This document shows positions 45,608 through 53,095 of a DNA stretch of 64,000 bases, piece by piece. Source of the DNA: Candidatus Ruminimicrobiellum bubulum (GTDB taxonomy: Bacteria; Elusimicrobiota; Endomicrobiia; Endomicrobiales; Endomicrobiaceae); assembly GCA_017651625.1 (NCBI GenBank), contig JAGCCP010000039.1, positions 1-64,000 on the forward strand, given 5' to 3'. The position numbers and the translations under genes are program-made. The notes under the pieces are model-generated. The model was not told where the DNA came from. It was given only the letters and a program-made list of their open reading frames with translations, and searched no databases. Within the stretch, counting starts at the first letter, position 1, and every line of letters starts with the position of its first letter.

Positions 45608-45853
45608 TTATTTGCAAGGTGAACAACCTGTTTTTTTACGTTTTTGCGCAGGCATACAAGATGAACAACCGTAACCGGTTGTCTTCTTTATATTAATATT
45701 ATAAGAGCCGCAGCCTGATGCCTTTGCAATAGAACCGCAGCCTGTCGGTCTCTTAGCAACTTGGCAAGAACTGCAACCGCAACCGGTTGTTTTCTTTAAA
45801 CTTATTTTTTTCTGTATTCCTTCATTCCAATCATATAAATTACTTAAAGACAT
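45608..45853 (-). CDS. Cys-rich peptide, candidate radical SAM-modified precursor
   Basis: 81 residues from the ATG at 45853. That start has GGAGG seven bases upstream; the in-frame ATG at 45859 lies one base from the GGAGG and is too close. The first 18 residues (MSLSNLYDWNEGIQKKIS) lack Cys and would be a leader. The rest holds nine Cys: a unit KKTTGCGCSSC, then TGCGS, GCGS, a second unit KKTTGYGCSSC, and the end KTGCSPCK. There is no Gly-Gly cleavage site and no transporter nearby. It has its own promoter. A metal-binding peptide is the alternative. Confidence 0.75.
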   Translation of the reverse strand: MSLSNLYDWNEGIQKKISLKKTTGCGCSSCQVAKRPTGCGSIAKASGCGSYNINIKKTTGYGCSSCMPAQKRKKTGCSPCK

Positions 45854-45897
45854 TTCCATACCTCCGAATTAGTATTGAAACAAACCGGTACTATATT

Positions 45898-45926
45898 ATT
45901 TTACAACACTTTCCGTTTTTTTTCAA
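45898..45926 (-). promoter_or_regulatory. Promoter of the Cys-rich peptide gene
   Basis: On the minus strand -35 TTGAAA, exactly 17 bp, then -10 TAAAAT. Transcription would start near 45891, leaving a leader of about 38 nt with GGAGG in place. Confidence 0.65.
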
Positions 45927-45945
45927 TCGTTTTTTGATTGTCTGC

Positions 45946-47670
45946 CTATATTTCGTACTTTTTTAATTCTTCTACTATTTTTGAAACTATATCTTCTTTT
46001 TTAACAATTTGTGCTCCGGACTTATCATCTTTTCTGTTCTTAAATTCCACATTACCGTTTTTAAGATTTTTTTCACCGATAGTAATTCTAAACGGTATAC
46101 CTATCAAATCAGCATCTTTAAACTTTATACCGGCTCTCTCATCTCTGTCATCAAGTAACACATCTATCTTTAATGCTCTGAGTTCTTTATATATTGCTTC
46201 AGCAGTTTCTTTTATTTGTTCGTTATTAAAATCTACAGGTATAATAGAAACTTTATATGCGGCAAGAGGTACCGGCCAAATAATACCGTTTTCATCGTAA
46301 GATTGTTCTATTGTTGCAGCAAGTATTCTTGTTACACCTATACCGTAACAACCCATTATCATCAAATTTTCTTTACCGTTGGCATCAAGATATGTTGCTT
46401 TCATGGATTTGGAATATTTTGTGCCTAATTTAAAAATATGTCCTATTTCTATACCTCTGGAAAACTGTAACTTTTCTTTTTTGCATCTCGGGCAAACATC
46501 ACCGTGAACAACTTTTCTTAAATCTGCAACAATATCAGCTTTATAATCTTTATTATAATTTACATTTTTTATGTGCATATCATCTTTATTTGCACCGATA
46601 ACACCATTAACAACATTTACAACCGAATAATCGGCATATATTTTAATTTTCTTCTTTAAATTTACAGGGCCTGCAAAACCGACTTTTGCACCTGTAACTT
46701 CCATAATAATTTCGGGTGTTGCAAGTTCAAGTTCACTGCAACCTATTACGGATTGTAACTTTATTTCGTTAATTTCGTAATCACCTCTTACCAAAACAGC
46801 TATCGGGTTACCGTCTGCGACATAAATAATTGTTTTAATGAATTTTTGTGTGGAAGAATTTAAGAATTTGGAAACGTCTTCAATAGTTCCTACATTAGGT
46901 GTGGAAATTTCCTGCATATCCAAAACCTGTTCATCTGTTTTTTCGTATATATCTTCCAAGCATTCCGCTTTTTCGGAGTTTGCACCGTAACCGCAATTAC
47001 ACCATGCTATTTCTTCTTCACCTGTATCTGCAAGTACCATAAACTCATGAGAAAAATTTCCGCCTATCGCACCGGCAGCAGCTTCAACAGCTCTAAATTT
47101 AAATCCGCATCTTTTACATATTCTTTCGTAAGCGGCATAAACTTTTTTATAATATTCTTCCAAATCCGCTTCTGTTGCATGAAAAGAGTATGCATCTTTC
47201 ATTATAAATTCTCTTGCTCTCATAACTCCGAATCTCGGTCTTATTTCATCTCTGAATTTTATACCGAACTGGTAAAGCATTACAGGTAATTGCTTGTAAG
47301 ATCTTATAAAACTTCTTGCAAGGTCTGTGATTGCTTCCTCGTGTGTGGGAGCAAGTGCAAATTCCGCATTTTTTCTGTCTTTTATTCTAAAAAGTTCTTT
47401 ACCGTAAACATTCCATCTTCCTGTTTCTATCCACAATTCTTTAGGCAACAACAAAGGAAGTTTTACTTCCTGTCCGTCTATTGAAGCCATTTCTTCTCTG
47501 ATAACGGTCATAACATTTTCAAGTGTTTTAAGACCTAACGGCAAAATTTCAAAAAGGCCGCTGCCCAATTTTTTTACCATTCCGGACCTTACCATAAGTT
47601 TTGCCGAAATGTTATCCATATCTGAAGGTGCTTCTTTTAATGTTGGTATAAAAGCTTTTGAAAAGTACAT
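45946..47670 (-). CDS. proS: Prolyl-tRNA synthetase, bacterial type
   Basis: 574 residues, class II aminoacyl-tRNA synthetase of the bacterial form with an editing (INS) insertion at about 230-390. Class II motif 2 is in FRDEIRPRFGVMRAREFIMKDAYSFH, motif 3 in GCYGIGVTRILAATIEQ, and an anticodon-binding domain ends the protein. LAPTHEEAITDLA is the proline-binding region. It is the last gene before the Cys-rich peptide unit. Confidence 0.96.
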   Translation of the reverse strand: MYFSKAFIPTLKEAPSDMDNISAKLMVRSGMVKKLGSGLFEILPLGLKTLENVMTVIREEMASIDGQEVKLPLLLPKELWIETGRWNVYGKELFRIKDRKNAEFALAPTHEEAITDLARSFIRSYKQLPVMLYQFGIKFRDEIRPRFGVMRAREFIMKDAYSFHATEADLEEYYKKVYAAYERICKRCGFKFRAVEAAAGAIGGNFSHEFMVLADTGEEEIAWCNCGYGANSEKAECLEDIYEKTDEQVLDMQEISTPNVGTIEDVSKFLNSSTQKFIKTIIYVADGNPIAVLVRGDYEINEIKLQSVIGCSELELATPEIIMEVTGAKVGFAGPVNLKKKIKIYADYSVVNVVNGVIGANKDDMHIKNVNYNKDYKADIVADLRKVVHGDVCPRCKKEKLQFSRGIEIGHIFKLGTKYSKSMKATYLDANGKENLMIMGCYGIGVTRILAATIEQSYDENGIIWPVPLAAYKVSIIPVDFNNEQIKETAEAIYKELRALKIDVLLDDRDERAGIKFKDADLIGIPFRITIGEKNLKNGNVEFKNRKDDKSGAQIVKKEDIVSKIVEELKKYEI

Positions 47671-47746
47671 TGTTCACTCCACTGATTATTATAAATTTTG
47701 TTCTATGTATTTTACCATTTTTTAATTAAAATAAAAAAGGCATAAA

Positions 47747-47778
47747 AAAAACTCCCGTTTATTTTTACGGGAGTTTTT
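47747..47778 (-). terminator. Intrinsic terminator after the LolA-like paralogues
   Basis: AAAAACTCCCGT and ACGGGAGTTTTT form a 12-bp perfect stem with loop TTATTTTT. It lies 16 bp after the stop codon at 47794 and closes the coaX-to-LolA-like operon. Confidence 0.9.
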
Positions 47779-47793
47779 GTTCTGTTTAATTAT

Positions 47794-48567
47794 TTAATCT
47801 TCTTCATCGTATTGTTCTTTAAGTTTTTGCATATATTGTTGTTTCATTTCATTTGCATTGAAAGATGACATATTTGAAGAATTAATAACAAAAGTGTTTT
47901 TAGGTAAAGTTAACATTTTTTTGGATATATCGTTACTGAAATTTATAATGTTAACAGTATTTTCTTTTTGTACAGCCGAATTCCAGTCAGTTTCTCTCTT
48001 ATATTTACTTCTTATAACATGTTCTATTCTTGTAGGATAACCATATTGTTCTGCTATATAAAACTTTAAAACTCTTTGTACGGTAAACGGTTTATTGTAC
48101 TCATCAAGCATCTTTTTTTCACTGACAACTTTTTCAAGTGCCTGACACCTGTATCCGTTAGCGATTCCTTTGTTTAACAAAACAAACTCTTTATAGTTAA
48201 GATTTTCAAGATCTTTAAAATCATATTCGATATTTTCTTTTGCGTCTTCAGGTAAAACAATAGCAGATAAAAGCGTAACTTTCGAAGATTCAGGTAAATC
48301 GGGAATTTGATACATTTTGTTATCTAAGACAAGATATTTATTACCGCCATACTCTTCGGATTCAAATAATTTGCTGTCACCTCTTTCTGAAATTATAAAT
48401 TTTCTTTTGTCGGCACCTTCGTACTCTCCAGGCAAAATAACCGTATATGTTATACCTTGCTCTTGCATACTATTCTTCTTAACTTGCAAATATGTGGCAA
48501 CATCTGCAGCAGACACGAAACTCACTATAAACATTAAACTTGCAAAAGCAATACTTATTTTTTTCAT
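47794..48567 (-). CDS. Periplasmic LolA/DUF4412-like protein, paralogue 2
   Basis: 257 residues with a signal peptide (MKKISIAFASLMFIVSFVSA). The rest is predicted beta-rich with a NGYRCQ centre, a YIAEQYGYPTRIEHV strand pair and INFSNDISKKMLTLPKNT near the end. The same order (NGYSCQ, TDDYGLPTYVK, TNFKTGKIDDNLFVLPKGT) occurs in the protein from the gene just upstream, so the two are diverged tandem duplicates. The fold suggests lipid or lipoprotein binding as in LolA, but this is inference. It is the last gene of the operon. Confidence 0.7.
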   Translation of the reverse strand: MKKISIAFASLMFIVSFVSAADVATYLQVKKNSMQEQGITYTVILPGEYEGADKRKFIISERGDSKLFESEEYGGNKYLVLDNKMYQIPDLPESSKVTLLSAIVLPEDAKENIEYDFKDLENLNYKEFVLLNKGIANGYRCQALEKVVSEKKMLDEYNKPFTVQRVLKFYIAEQYGYPTRIEHVIRSKYKRETDWNSAVQKENTVNIINFSNDISKKMLTLPKNTFVINSSNMSSFNANEMKQQYMQKLKEQYDEED

Positions 48568-48569
48568 AT

Positions 48570-49205
48570 TTAGTCTCCAAAATTTTGTTGCATATTTTGA
48601 ATAAGACTTTCAGGCGAAAAATTTGCCATATCAATAATATTTGTACCTTTAGGTAAAACAAAAAGATTATCGTCTATTTTTCCTGTTTTAAAATTTGTTA
48701 TATTCGTTTCGGAAGCTTCTTCTTTTACATAAGTCGGAAGGCCATAATCGTCCGTTAAGTAATATACTACATCACTATCATTATCTTTAGATTTAAATAC
48801 TTGGCAAGAATATCCGTTTTTCGAAGCTTTTTCAACAAGCTTTAATTCATCGGCTTTATCTTGAATAGCATCAAAAGTTGTTTGTTTAATAGTTTCTTTA
48901 TCAACATTCATTTTCATAGCGGTTTTTTCTTGTTCGGAATAAATGTACATACTATTTTCATCTATTATAGAAATTCCTTCTTTGGCTTCAATCCTTATTC
49001 TATCCCCTTTCATGTACACTTTTGCGGTAACGGATTTTTTATTGCTGTTTCCAGCTACGGCATGAAGGGTATAACTTATTCCCTGCTTCTTTAAAGTCTC
49101 AACTTTATCAAAAGCATTTTTGAACATTTCTTTTGCATCAGCGGGAAAAACCGATGATACCGCAAAACAGCAAAACAGAAAAGACAGTATTAAATTTTTT
49201 TTCAT
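48570..49205 (-). CDS. Periplasmic LolA/DUF4412-like protein, paralogue 1
   Basis: 211 residues with a signal peptide (MKKNLILSFLFCCFAVSSVFPA). AKVYMKGDRIRIEAKEGISIIDENSMYIYSEQEKTAMKMN is a LolA/DUF4412-like beta-sheet run (a stretch that describes carried-molecule binding in relatives). NGYSCQ contains a Cys shared with the downstream paralogue. The two genes are separated by 2 bp. Function unknown; envelope lipid handling is the best guess from fold and neighbours. Confidence 0.7.
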   Translation of the reverse strand: MKKNLILSFLFCCFAVSSVFPADAKEMFKNAFDKVETLKKQGISYTLHAVAGNSNKKSVTAKVYMKGDRIRIEAKEGISIIDENSMYIYSEQEKTAMKMNVDKETIKQTTFDAIQDKADELKLVEKASKNGYSCQVFKSKDNDSDVVYYLTDDYGLPTYVKEEASETNITNFKTGKIDDNLFVLPKGTNIIDMANFSPESLIQNMQQNFGD

Positions 49206-49223
49206 AATAATCCTCTAAAAAAA

Positions 49224-49469
49224 CTATATTGAAACCGCTTTTACGGTAACTCCTACTATTTTAGACAACTTCTTGGTCATTAAAGTTACTTCCCTTTTGT
49301 TTCCCAAGAATTCCAATATTATAAGTCCCGTCTGAGAACATTTCTTCGGTGTACTGTCTGTAATACCTAATCTTGTTTTTATAAGGCAACCGTATTCGCT
49401 TAAAACTTCCTGAACGGCAACTGCCGTATTTTTTCTGTGTTCAACTGAAATAATAATAATGTTTTTCAT
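49224..49469 (-). CDS. TM1266-like small ACT-fold protein (iron-only hydrogenase system regulator family)
   Basis: 81 residues resembling the TM1266 family: a beta-strand start (NIIIISVEHRKN), VQEVLSEYGCLIKTRLGI, GLIILEFLGNKREVTLMTKKLSKIVGVTVKAV. Members are usually found beside [FeFe]-hydrogenase maturation genes and are called putative regulators; the mechanism is unknown. Here it is in an envelope operon, overlapping the deacetylase gene by 4 nt, with GAGGAAAG upstream. Confidence 0.7.
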   Translation of the reverse strand: MKNIIIISVEHRKNTAVAVQEVLSEYGCLIKTRLGITDSTPKKCSQTGLIILEFLGNKREVTLMTKKLSKIVGVTVKAVSI

Positions 49470-50158
49470 AAACTTTCCTCCGATAATCTTTTATTTATCA
49501 TTTCACCTACTGTTACAAAATTATATTTTTTTTCTCTTAATTTATCTATTAGTGCCGGTAACATCTTTATAATTTTAGGATTTTTTTGTAAATCATGCAT
49601 AAGAAAAATTGTACCGGGTTTAGCATTATCCAAATACAATTGCAACATTTCTTCTTGCGACAAATCTCTTTCCCAATCTATACCGAAAGTCCAATTGATT
49701 ATTTTGTAATTTGTTTCTCTTGCAATTTCTATTGCATCCTCTTTTAAATATCCGTGCGGAAATCTTACCAGTTTTGTTCTGTAACCGGTAAGATCTCTTA
49801 TTAAATCCTGGCATAATAAAAGTTCTTCTTTTATTTTTTCTTCTTTGTCGTTTTCTTCATCGTATCTAAAAAAGTTCATGTGATTATACGTATGATTTGC
49901 AAGTTCGTGACCTTTAGAATAAATTTCTTTTACGAGTTTCGGCCTTTTTGCTACAGATGTTCCCAACAAAAAGAACGTAGCTTTTACATCTTTTTTATCT
50001 AAAATTTTTAGAATATCTTTTGTGTTTGAACCCGGACCATCATCAAATGAAAGTGCTACCTCTTTTGTGTTTAAACTTCCTCTTGAGAAGAAAGTTTGTT
50101 CCGCATATAAAGAAGCGGTAAGAACTAAAGACAATAGTATAAAAACTATTTTTTTCAT
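49466..50158 (-). CDS. NodB-type polysaccharide deacetylase, exported
   Basis: 230 residues with a signal peptide (MKKIVFILLSLVLTASLYA). NodB motifs: EVALSFDDGPGS (motif 1, Asp pair), HELANHTYNHMNF (motif 2, zinc histidines), RFPHGY (motif 3) and IFLMHD (motif 5). It removes acetyl groups from peptidoglycan or another N-acetylglucosamine polymer in the envelope. It overlaps the TM1266-like gene by 4 nt. Confidence 0.92.
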   Translation of the reverse strand: MKKIVFILLSLVLTASLYAEQTFFSRGSLNTKEVALSFDDGPGSNTKDILKILDKKDVKATFFLLGTSVAKRPKLVKEIYSKGHELANHTYNHMNFFRYDEENDKEEKIKEELLLCQDLIRDLTGYRTKLVRFPHGYLKEDAIEIARETNYKIINWTFGIDWERDLSQEEMLQLYLDNAKPGTIFLMHDLQKNPKIIKMLPALIDKLREKKYNFVTVGEMINKRLSEESL

Positions 50159-50161
50159 GTT

Positions 50162-50749
50162 TTAATTAAAAAATCTTGCAATATATGTTAATATACCTGC
50201 ATTTATTATTTGCATCCAAAAATTGTCGTTTAACGGCCAAGGAATCGTTTCTATAAATGCTGCTATCAACGCACCTACAACAGCAAACTGCCAACTTGGC
50301 AAAACTATTAAACCGACAATTAAACAAGCACAGAAACAAGCCAAAGAGCCTTCCAAAGATTTCCCTGCATATATTTTGTGTTTACCATATGCTTTACCGA
50401 AAAGAGCGGCACAAGCATCACCGAAAGCAAGATACAAAAAACTTGCCAAAACAAACGTTTTTTCAGGAAATAAAAGTATCGTTAAAAATGCACCTGAAAG
50501 CGTCCATGGCAAACCGCTTATTTTATGGGTTTCGGACTCTCTATGAACACCACCCAAAACTTTCAGTATAAACACATTAAATTTTTCGTTTCTTGCTCTT
50601 ATAAATTCACCCAACAAAACAATTATTATTGCTATTAACAAACCGATTAAAACTATATTTTTCGGTAAAAACCAATATGCAGCAACATAAATAAGTGTAA
50701 GAATGTGAAACGTTTTTCTTTTTATTTCGTCTTTAGGAAAGCCAAACAT
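50162..50749 (-). CDS. Dolichol/diacylglycerol kinase-like membrane protein (SEC59/DGK1/VTE5 family)
   Basis: 195 residues, mostly transmembrane (about six helices). KRKTFHILTLIYVAAYWF, HKISGLPWTLSGAFLTILLF, LAFGDACAALFGKAYGKHK and GKSLEGSLACF match the CTP-dependent lipid kinase/cytidylyltransferase-like family that phosphorylates polyprenols, phytol or diacylglycerol. The substrate is unknown. GGAG lies seven bases before the ATG, and the gene overlaps the M50-like gene by 28 nt. Confidence 0.82.
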   Translation of the reverse strand: MFGFPKDEIKRKTFHILTLIYVAAYWFLPKNIVLIGLLIAIIIVLLGEFIRARNEKFNVFILKVLGGVHRESETHKISGLPWTLSGAFLTILLFPEKTFVLASFLYLAFGDACAALFGKAYGKHKIYAGKSLEGSLACFCACLIVGLIVLPSWQFAVVGALIAAFIETIPWPLNDNFWMQIINAGILTYIARFFN

Positions 50750-51408
50750 TTATATACTCCGATAAAAATATTTTTATAAAAATTTATTATGTCAAAAAAC
50801 ACATTAACAAAAAATTCTCCAACGTATATATGATGTGGAAATATCCAAGCTAAAACCAATACTACCATTATTATATTAATAAAACAAACAAAAACCAAAG
50901 AAAAAAATTTTCCGTAAATTTTCATATCTTCTTGCCCGACTTTAATTGCATAAAAAGTAAGTGCGTAATAAAAAGCAAGTGACATACCGGCAAAGAACAA
51001 AAACCAAGAATATATTCTGGTAATATCCATGAACCAACCAAGAGCGAAATATATCAAAATAATTATTATCGGATATATCGGAAAGAAGTAAGGTGACAAT
51101 GTTATAAAAATGTTATCTTTTGTTAAAGTGACACTACCCTTATTTGCAGACACTTTAAACTTTTTTATTTGTGCACCGCTCAAAAGACCGGTTAATGCAT
51201 GTGTTAATTCGTGCCCGAAAACGTAAGTGGACATCGGTTTAAAAAATATTACCTGAAACAAAAAGTAAACGGCAATTCCTATCCAAAAAGGAACGATTGT
51301 AAAATCTGTTTTTCCCGCAAAAGAAAAAAACAATTTAACAAAATCGTATATTAAAACCAATAATGCCGGTAACAACAAAACCGATATAATAAATCTTACT
51401 TTATTCAT
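50722..51408 (-). CDS. M50-like integral-membrane zinc protease
   Basis: 228 residues with about six hydrophobic segments. STYVFGHELTHALTGLLSGA (about 65) carries HExxH within a membrane helix, as in intramembrane metalloproteases, and TLSPYFFPIYPI follows. A second metal ligand is not obvious, so the catalytic claim is tentative. No PDZ domain is present. It stands between an outer-membrane protein gene and a lipid-kinase-like gene. Confidence 0.7.
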   Translation of the reverse strand: MNKVRFIISVLLLPALLVLIYDFVKLFFSFAGKTDFTIVPFWIGIAVYFLFQVIFFKPMSTYVFGHELTHALTGLLSGAQIKKFKVSANKGSVTLTKDNIFITLSPYFFPIYPIIIILIYFALGWFMDITRIYSWFLFFAGMSLAFYYALTFYAIKVGQEDMKIYGKFFSLVFVCFINIIMVVLVLAWIFPHHIYVGEFFVNVFFDIINFYKNIFIGVYKCLAFLKTK

Positions 51409-51419
51409 TTATTTTTTAA

Positions 51420-52154
51420 TTAAAAAGCAGAACTAAGACCAAAAGTATATGATACGTATCCGTCGTACACACTGATACCTACGGTTCCGTTAATAACAAT
51501 TGCCGATATTGAAACACCGGCATAATAACCGAACCCTTCATAACTTCCTTCTAAACCTTGTTTATTTGAAGATTTCGGATTAGCTATTGTTTTATCCCAA
51601 CCTACACCTATGTAAGGTGTTACTATCGGAAGATTAAATGTTGCGGTCGCACCTAACCCTAAATTGTTTCCGTCCAACTTATTTTCACCGTCATCAGCAT
51701 TAATTAACGTATACATACCATGAACGCTGATAGAAGGAATAACAAAATCTTTGCCTTCAAACACCAAATATCTTAATCCGCCACCGTAAATATTTGTATC
51801 TTGCAAATATCCGTACTTTGCCAATATATCGAGTTCTTCGGTAAGTCTTATTCCACCGGTAAGCATAGGCACATAAAGTTCATGAATATCTTCCGCTTCC
51901 ATAATTTCGTTTGTTATTTTGTTGTAGTTTACTTTAAGGTGCAAATCTATTCCTGAAACACCGAAAGCGGCTGAAGCGCTAAAACTTCCGCCGGTCATAA
52001 TATTTCCTAAATCAGATGCTAAATTATCTAAATATTTTTGAGCTTGTTCTTCCGGTACATTGTTAAGAAGAAGATTCATTTTACTGAACGGTCCGGCAAA
52101 AGCAGTAATCGACATGAAGCATAAAACTGCACATACGGATAATAATTTTTTCAT
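51420..52154 (-). CDS. Outer-membrane beta-barrel protein, unknown function
   Basis: About 244 residues with a signal peptide (MKKLLSVCAVLCFMSITAFA). A helical N-terminal segment (VPEEQAQKYLDNLASDLGNIM) precedes beta-strands rich in Gly and Tyr that end in YVSYTFGLSSAF, with a terminal Phe as in outer-membrane proteins. The order resembles small conserved DUF6588-like proteins, but no function is known. The ATG at 52154 has GGAG upstream; the TTG at 52166 is rejected. Three codons at most separate it from coaX. Confidence 0.75.
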   Translation of the reverse strand: MKKLLSVCAVLCFMSITAFAGPFSKMNLLLNNVPEEQAQKYLDNLASDLGNIMTGGSFSASAAFGVSGIDLHLKVNYNKITNEIMEAEDIHELYVPMLTGGIRLTEELDILAKYGYLQDTNIYGGGLRYLVFEGKDFVIPSISVHGMYTLINADDGENKLDGNNLGLGATATFNLPIVTPYIGVGWDKTIANPKSSNKQGLEGSYEGFGYYAGVSISAIVINGTVGISVYDGYVSYTFGLSSAF

Positions 52155-52155
52155 A

Positions 52156-52956
52156 TTAAGCTCCAAGATTTTCTTTTTCCCAAATTATTTTTATACCTTC
52201 CAATGTAAGTTCGGGAATAACACCTTCTATTTCTTCCATTTCTTTTACCATAAGATAAGAAAGGCCGCCGGTAGCAATAATCTTTATATTTTCTTCACCC
52301 ATCTCATTTTTTATTCTGTGCAAAACTTCTTTTACCAAGCCGATATATCCGTAATATAAACCGGACTGGATACATTCAACGGTTGTTCTACCCACGATTT
52401 TTGCCGGCATATTCAAAGTAACTTGAGGTAACTTTGCTGTTCTTTGTGTTAAAGCCTCCGCTGATATTAAAGGTCCTGCCGTTATAACACCACCCAAATA
52501 GTTCCCGTCTTTATCTATACAATCAAATGTGGTCGCTGTTCCGAAATCTATAACTACGGATGCTGTTTTATATCTTTCATAAACGGCAACGGCATCCGCG
52601 ATTCTGTCGGCACCGACTTCTTCGGGATTGTTATACAAAAATTTTAGTCCGCCCGCTCTTTTGCTTGTAATAAACATTGCATCTTTTTTGAAATATCTTT
52701 TTGTTAAATCGGCAAAAACGTTATCTAAAGAAGGTACAACGCTTGCAATAGCAACGGCCTTAATTTGCTCTTTAGATATATCTATTTTCGAATAATAAAA
52801 TATATCCAAAATTTTTATTGCATATTCGTCCGCGGTTTTCTTTTTGGATGTTGCTATTCTCCAAATCTGAAACGGTTTATCTTCAATTTTGTTATCTTTA
52901 AATTTGAACAAACCGAGTGTAATATTTGTGTTTCCGATATCTATTGCTAAAAACAT
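52156..52956 (-). CDS. coaX: Pantothenate kinase, type III
   Basis: 266 residues of the ASKHA fold; the first step of CoA synthesis. IDIGNTNITLG (about 4), VGADRIADAVA (about 113), VIDFGTATTFDCID (about 133) and GGVITAGP are the CoaX signatures. AAGGAG stands five bases before the ATG, right behind a palindrome at 52968-52990. It heads the envelope operon. Confidence 0.95.
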   Translation of the reverse strand: MFLAIDIGNTNITLGLFKFKDNKIEDKPFQIWRIATSKKKTADEYAIKILDIFYYSKIDISKEQIKAVAIASVVPSLDNVFADLTKRYFKKDAMFITSKRAGGLKFLYNNPEEVGADRIADAVAVYERYKTASVVIDFGTATTFDCIDKDGNYLGGVITAGPLISAEALTQRTAKLPQVTLNMPAKIVGRTTVECIQSGLYYGYIGLVKEVLHRIKNEMGEENIKIIATGGLSYLMVKEMEEIEGVIPELTLEGIKIIWEKENLGA

Positions 52957-52967
52957 ACTAACTCCTT

Positions 52968-52990
52968 AAAAAATCGCAAAGCGATTTTTT
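52968..52990. repeat. Perfect palindrome with 3-nt loop just before the coaX ribosome binding site
   Basis: AAAAAATCGC, loop AAA, GCGATTTTTT. As RNA on the minus strand the hairpin ends directly at the AAGGAG of coaX. Confidence 0.75.
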
Positions 52991-53012
52991 AGAAGATTGG
53001 AAGTTTAAATGT

Positions 53013-53033
53013 AAAATTTGCTTTGCAAATTTT
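53013..53033. repeat. Perfect palindrome with 3-nt loop in the coaX-fumarase gap
   Basis: AAAATTTGC, loop TTT, GCAAATTTT. Confidence 0.7.
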
Positions 53034-53058
53034 GTTATTATTTAAAATTCCATTTTAC

Positions 53059-53095
53059 TTCTAATCTTCTATTCTTCTAATCTTCTATTCTTCCA
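53059..53095 (-). repeat. GAAGAATAGAAGATTAG-type repeat (copy 2), running into the fumarase gene
   Basis: 53065-53093 equals the reverse complement of 42076-42104 over 29 nt. The stop codon and last codons of the fumarase beta gene (from 53077 up) are inside it. Confidence 0.7.

Noticed and set aside
44952-45622. Plus-strand open frames opposite the maturase gene (up to about 112 codons)
   Set aside because: They lie antisense to a gene with complete family motifs, lack ribosome binding sites and have low-complexity Phe-rich products.
43584-45853. SCIFF/six-Cys-in-forty-five ranthipeptide system
   Set aside because: The peptide has nine Cys over about 56 residues in TGCG/GCSSC groups and an internal duplication; it lacks the SCIFF spacing, and an ATP-grasp gene is attached.
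45859-45859. Upstream ATG as the start of the Cys-rich peptide
   Set aside because: It lies one base after GGAGG, too close for initiation; the ATG six bases later has ideal spacing.
46216-47484. Plus-strand frames opposite proS
   Set aside because: Antisense shadows of a well-conserved synthetase, with no start signals or recognisable domains.
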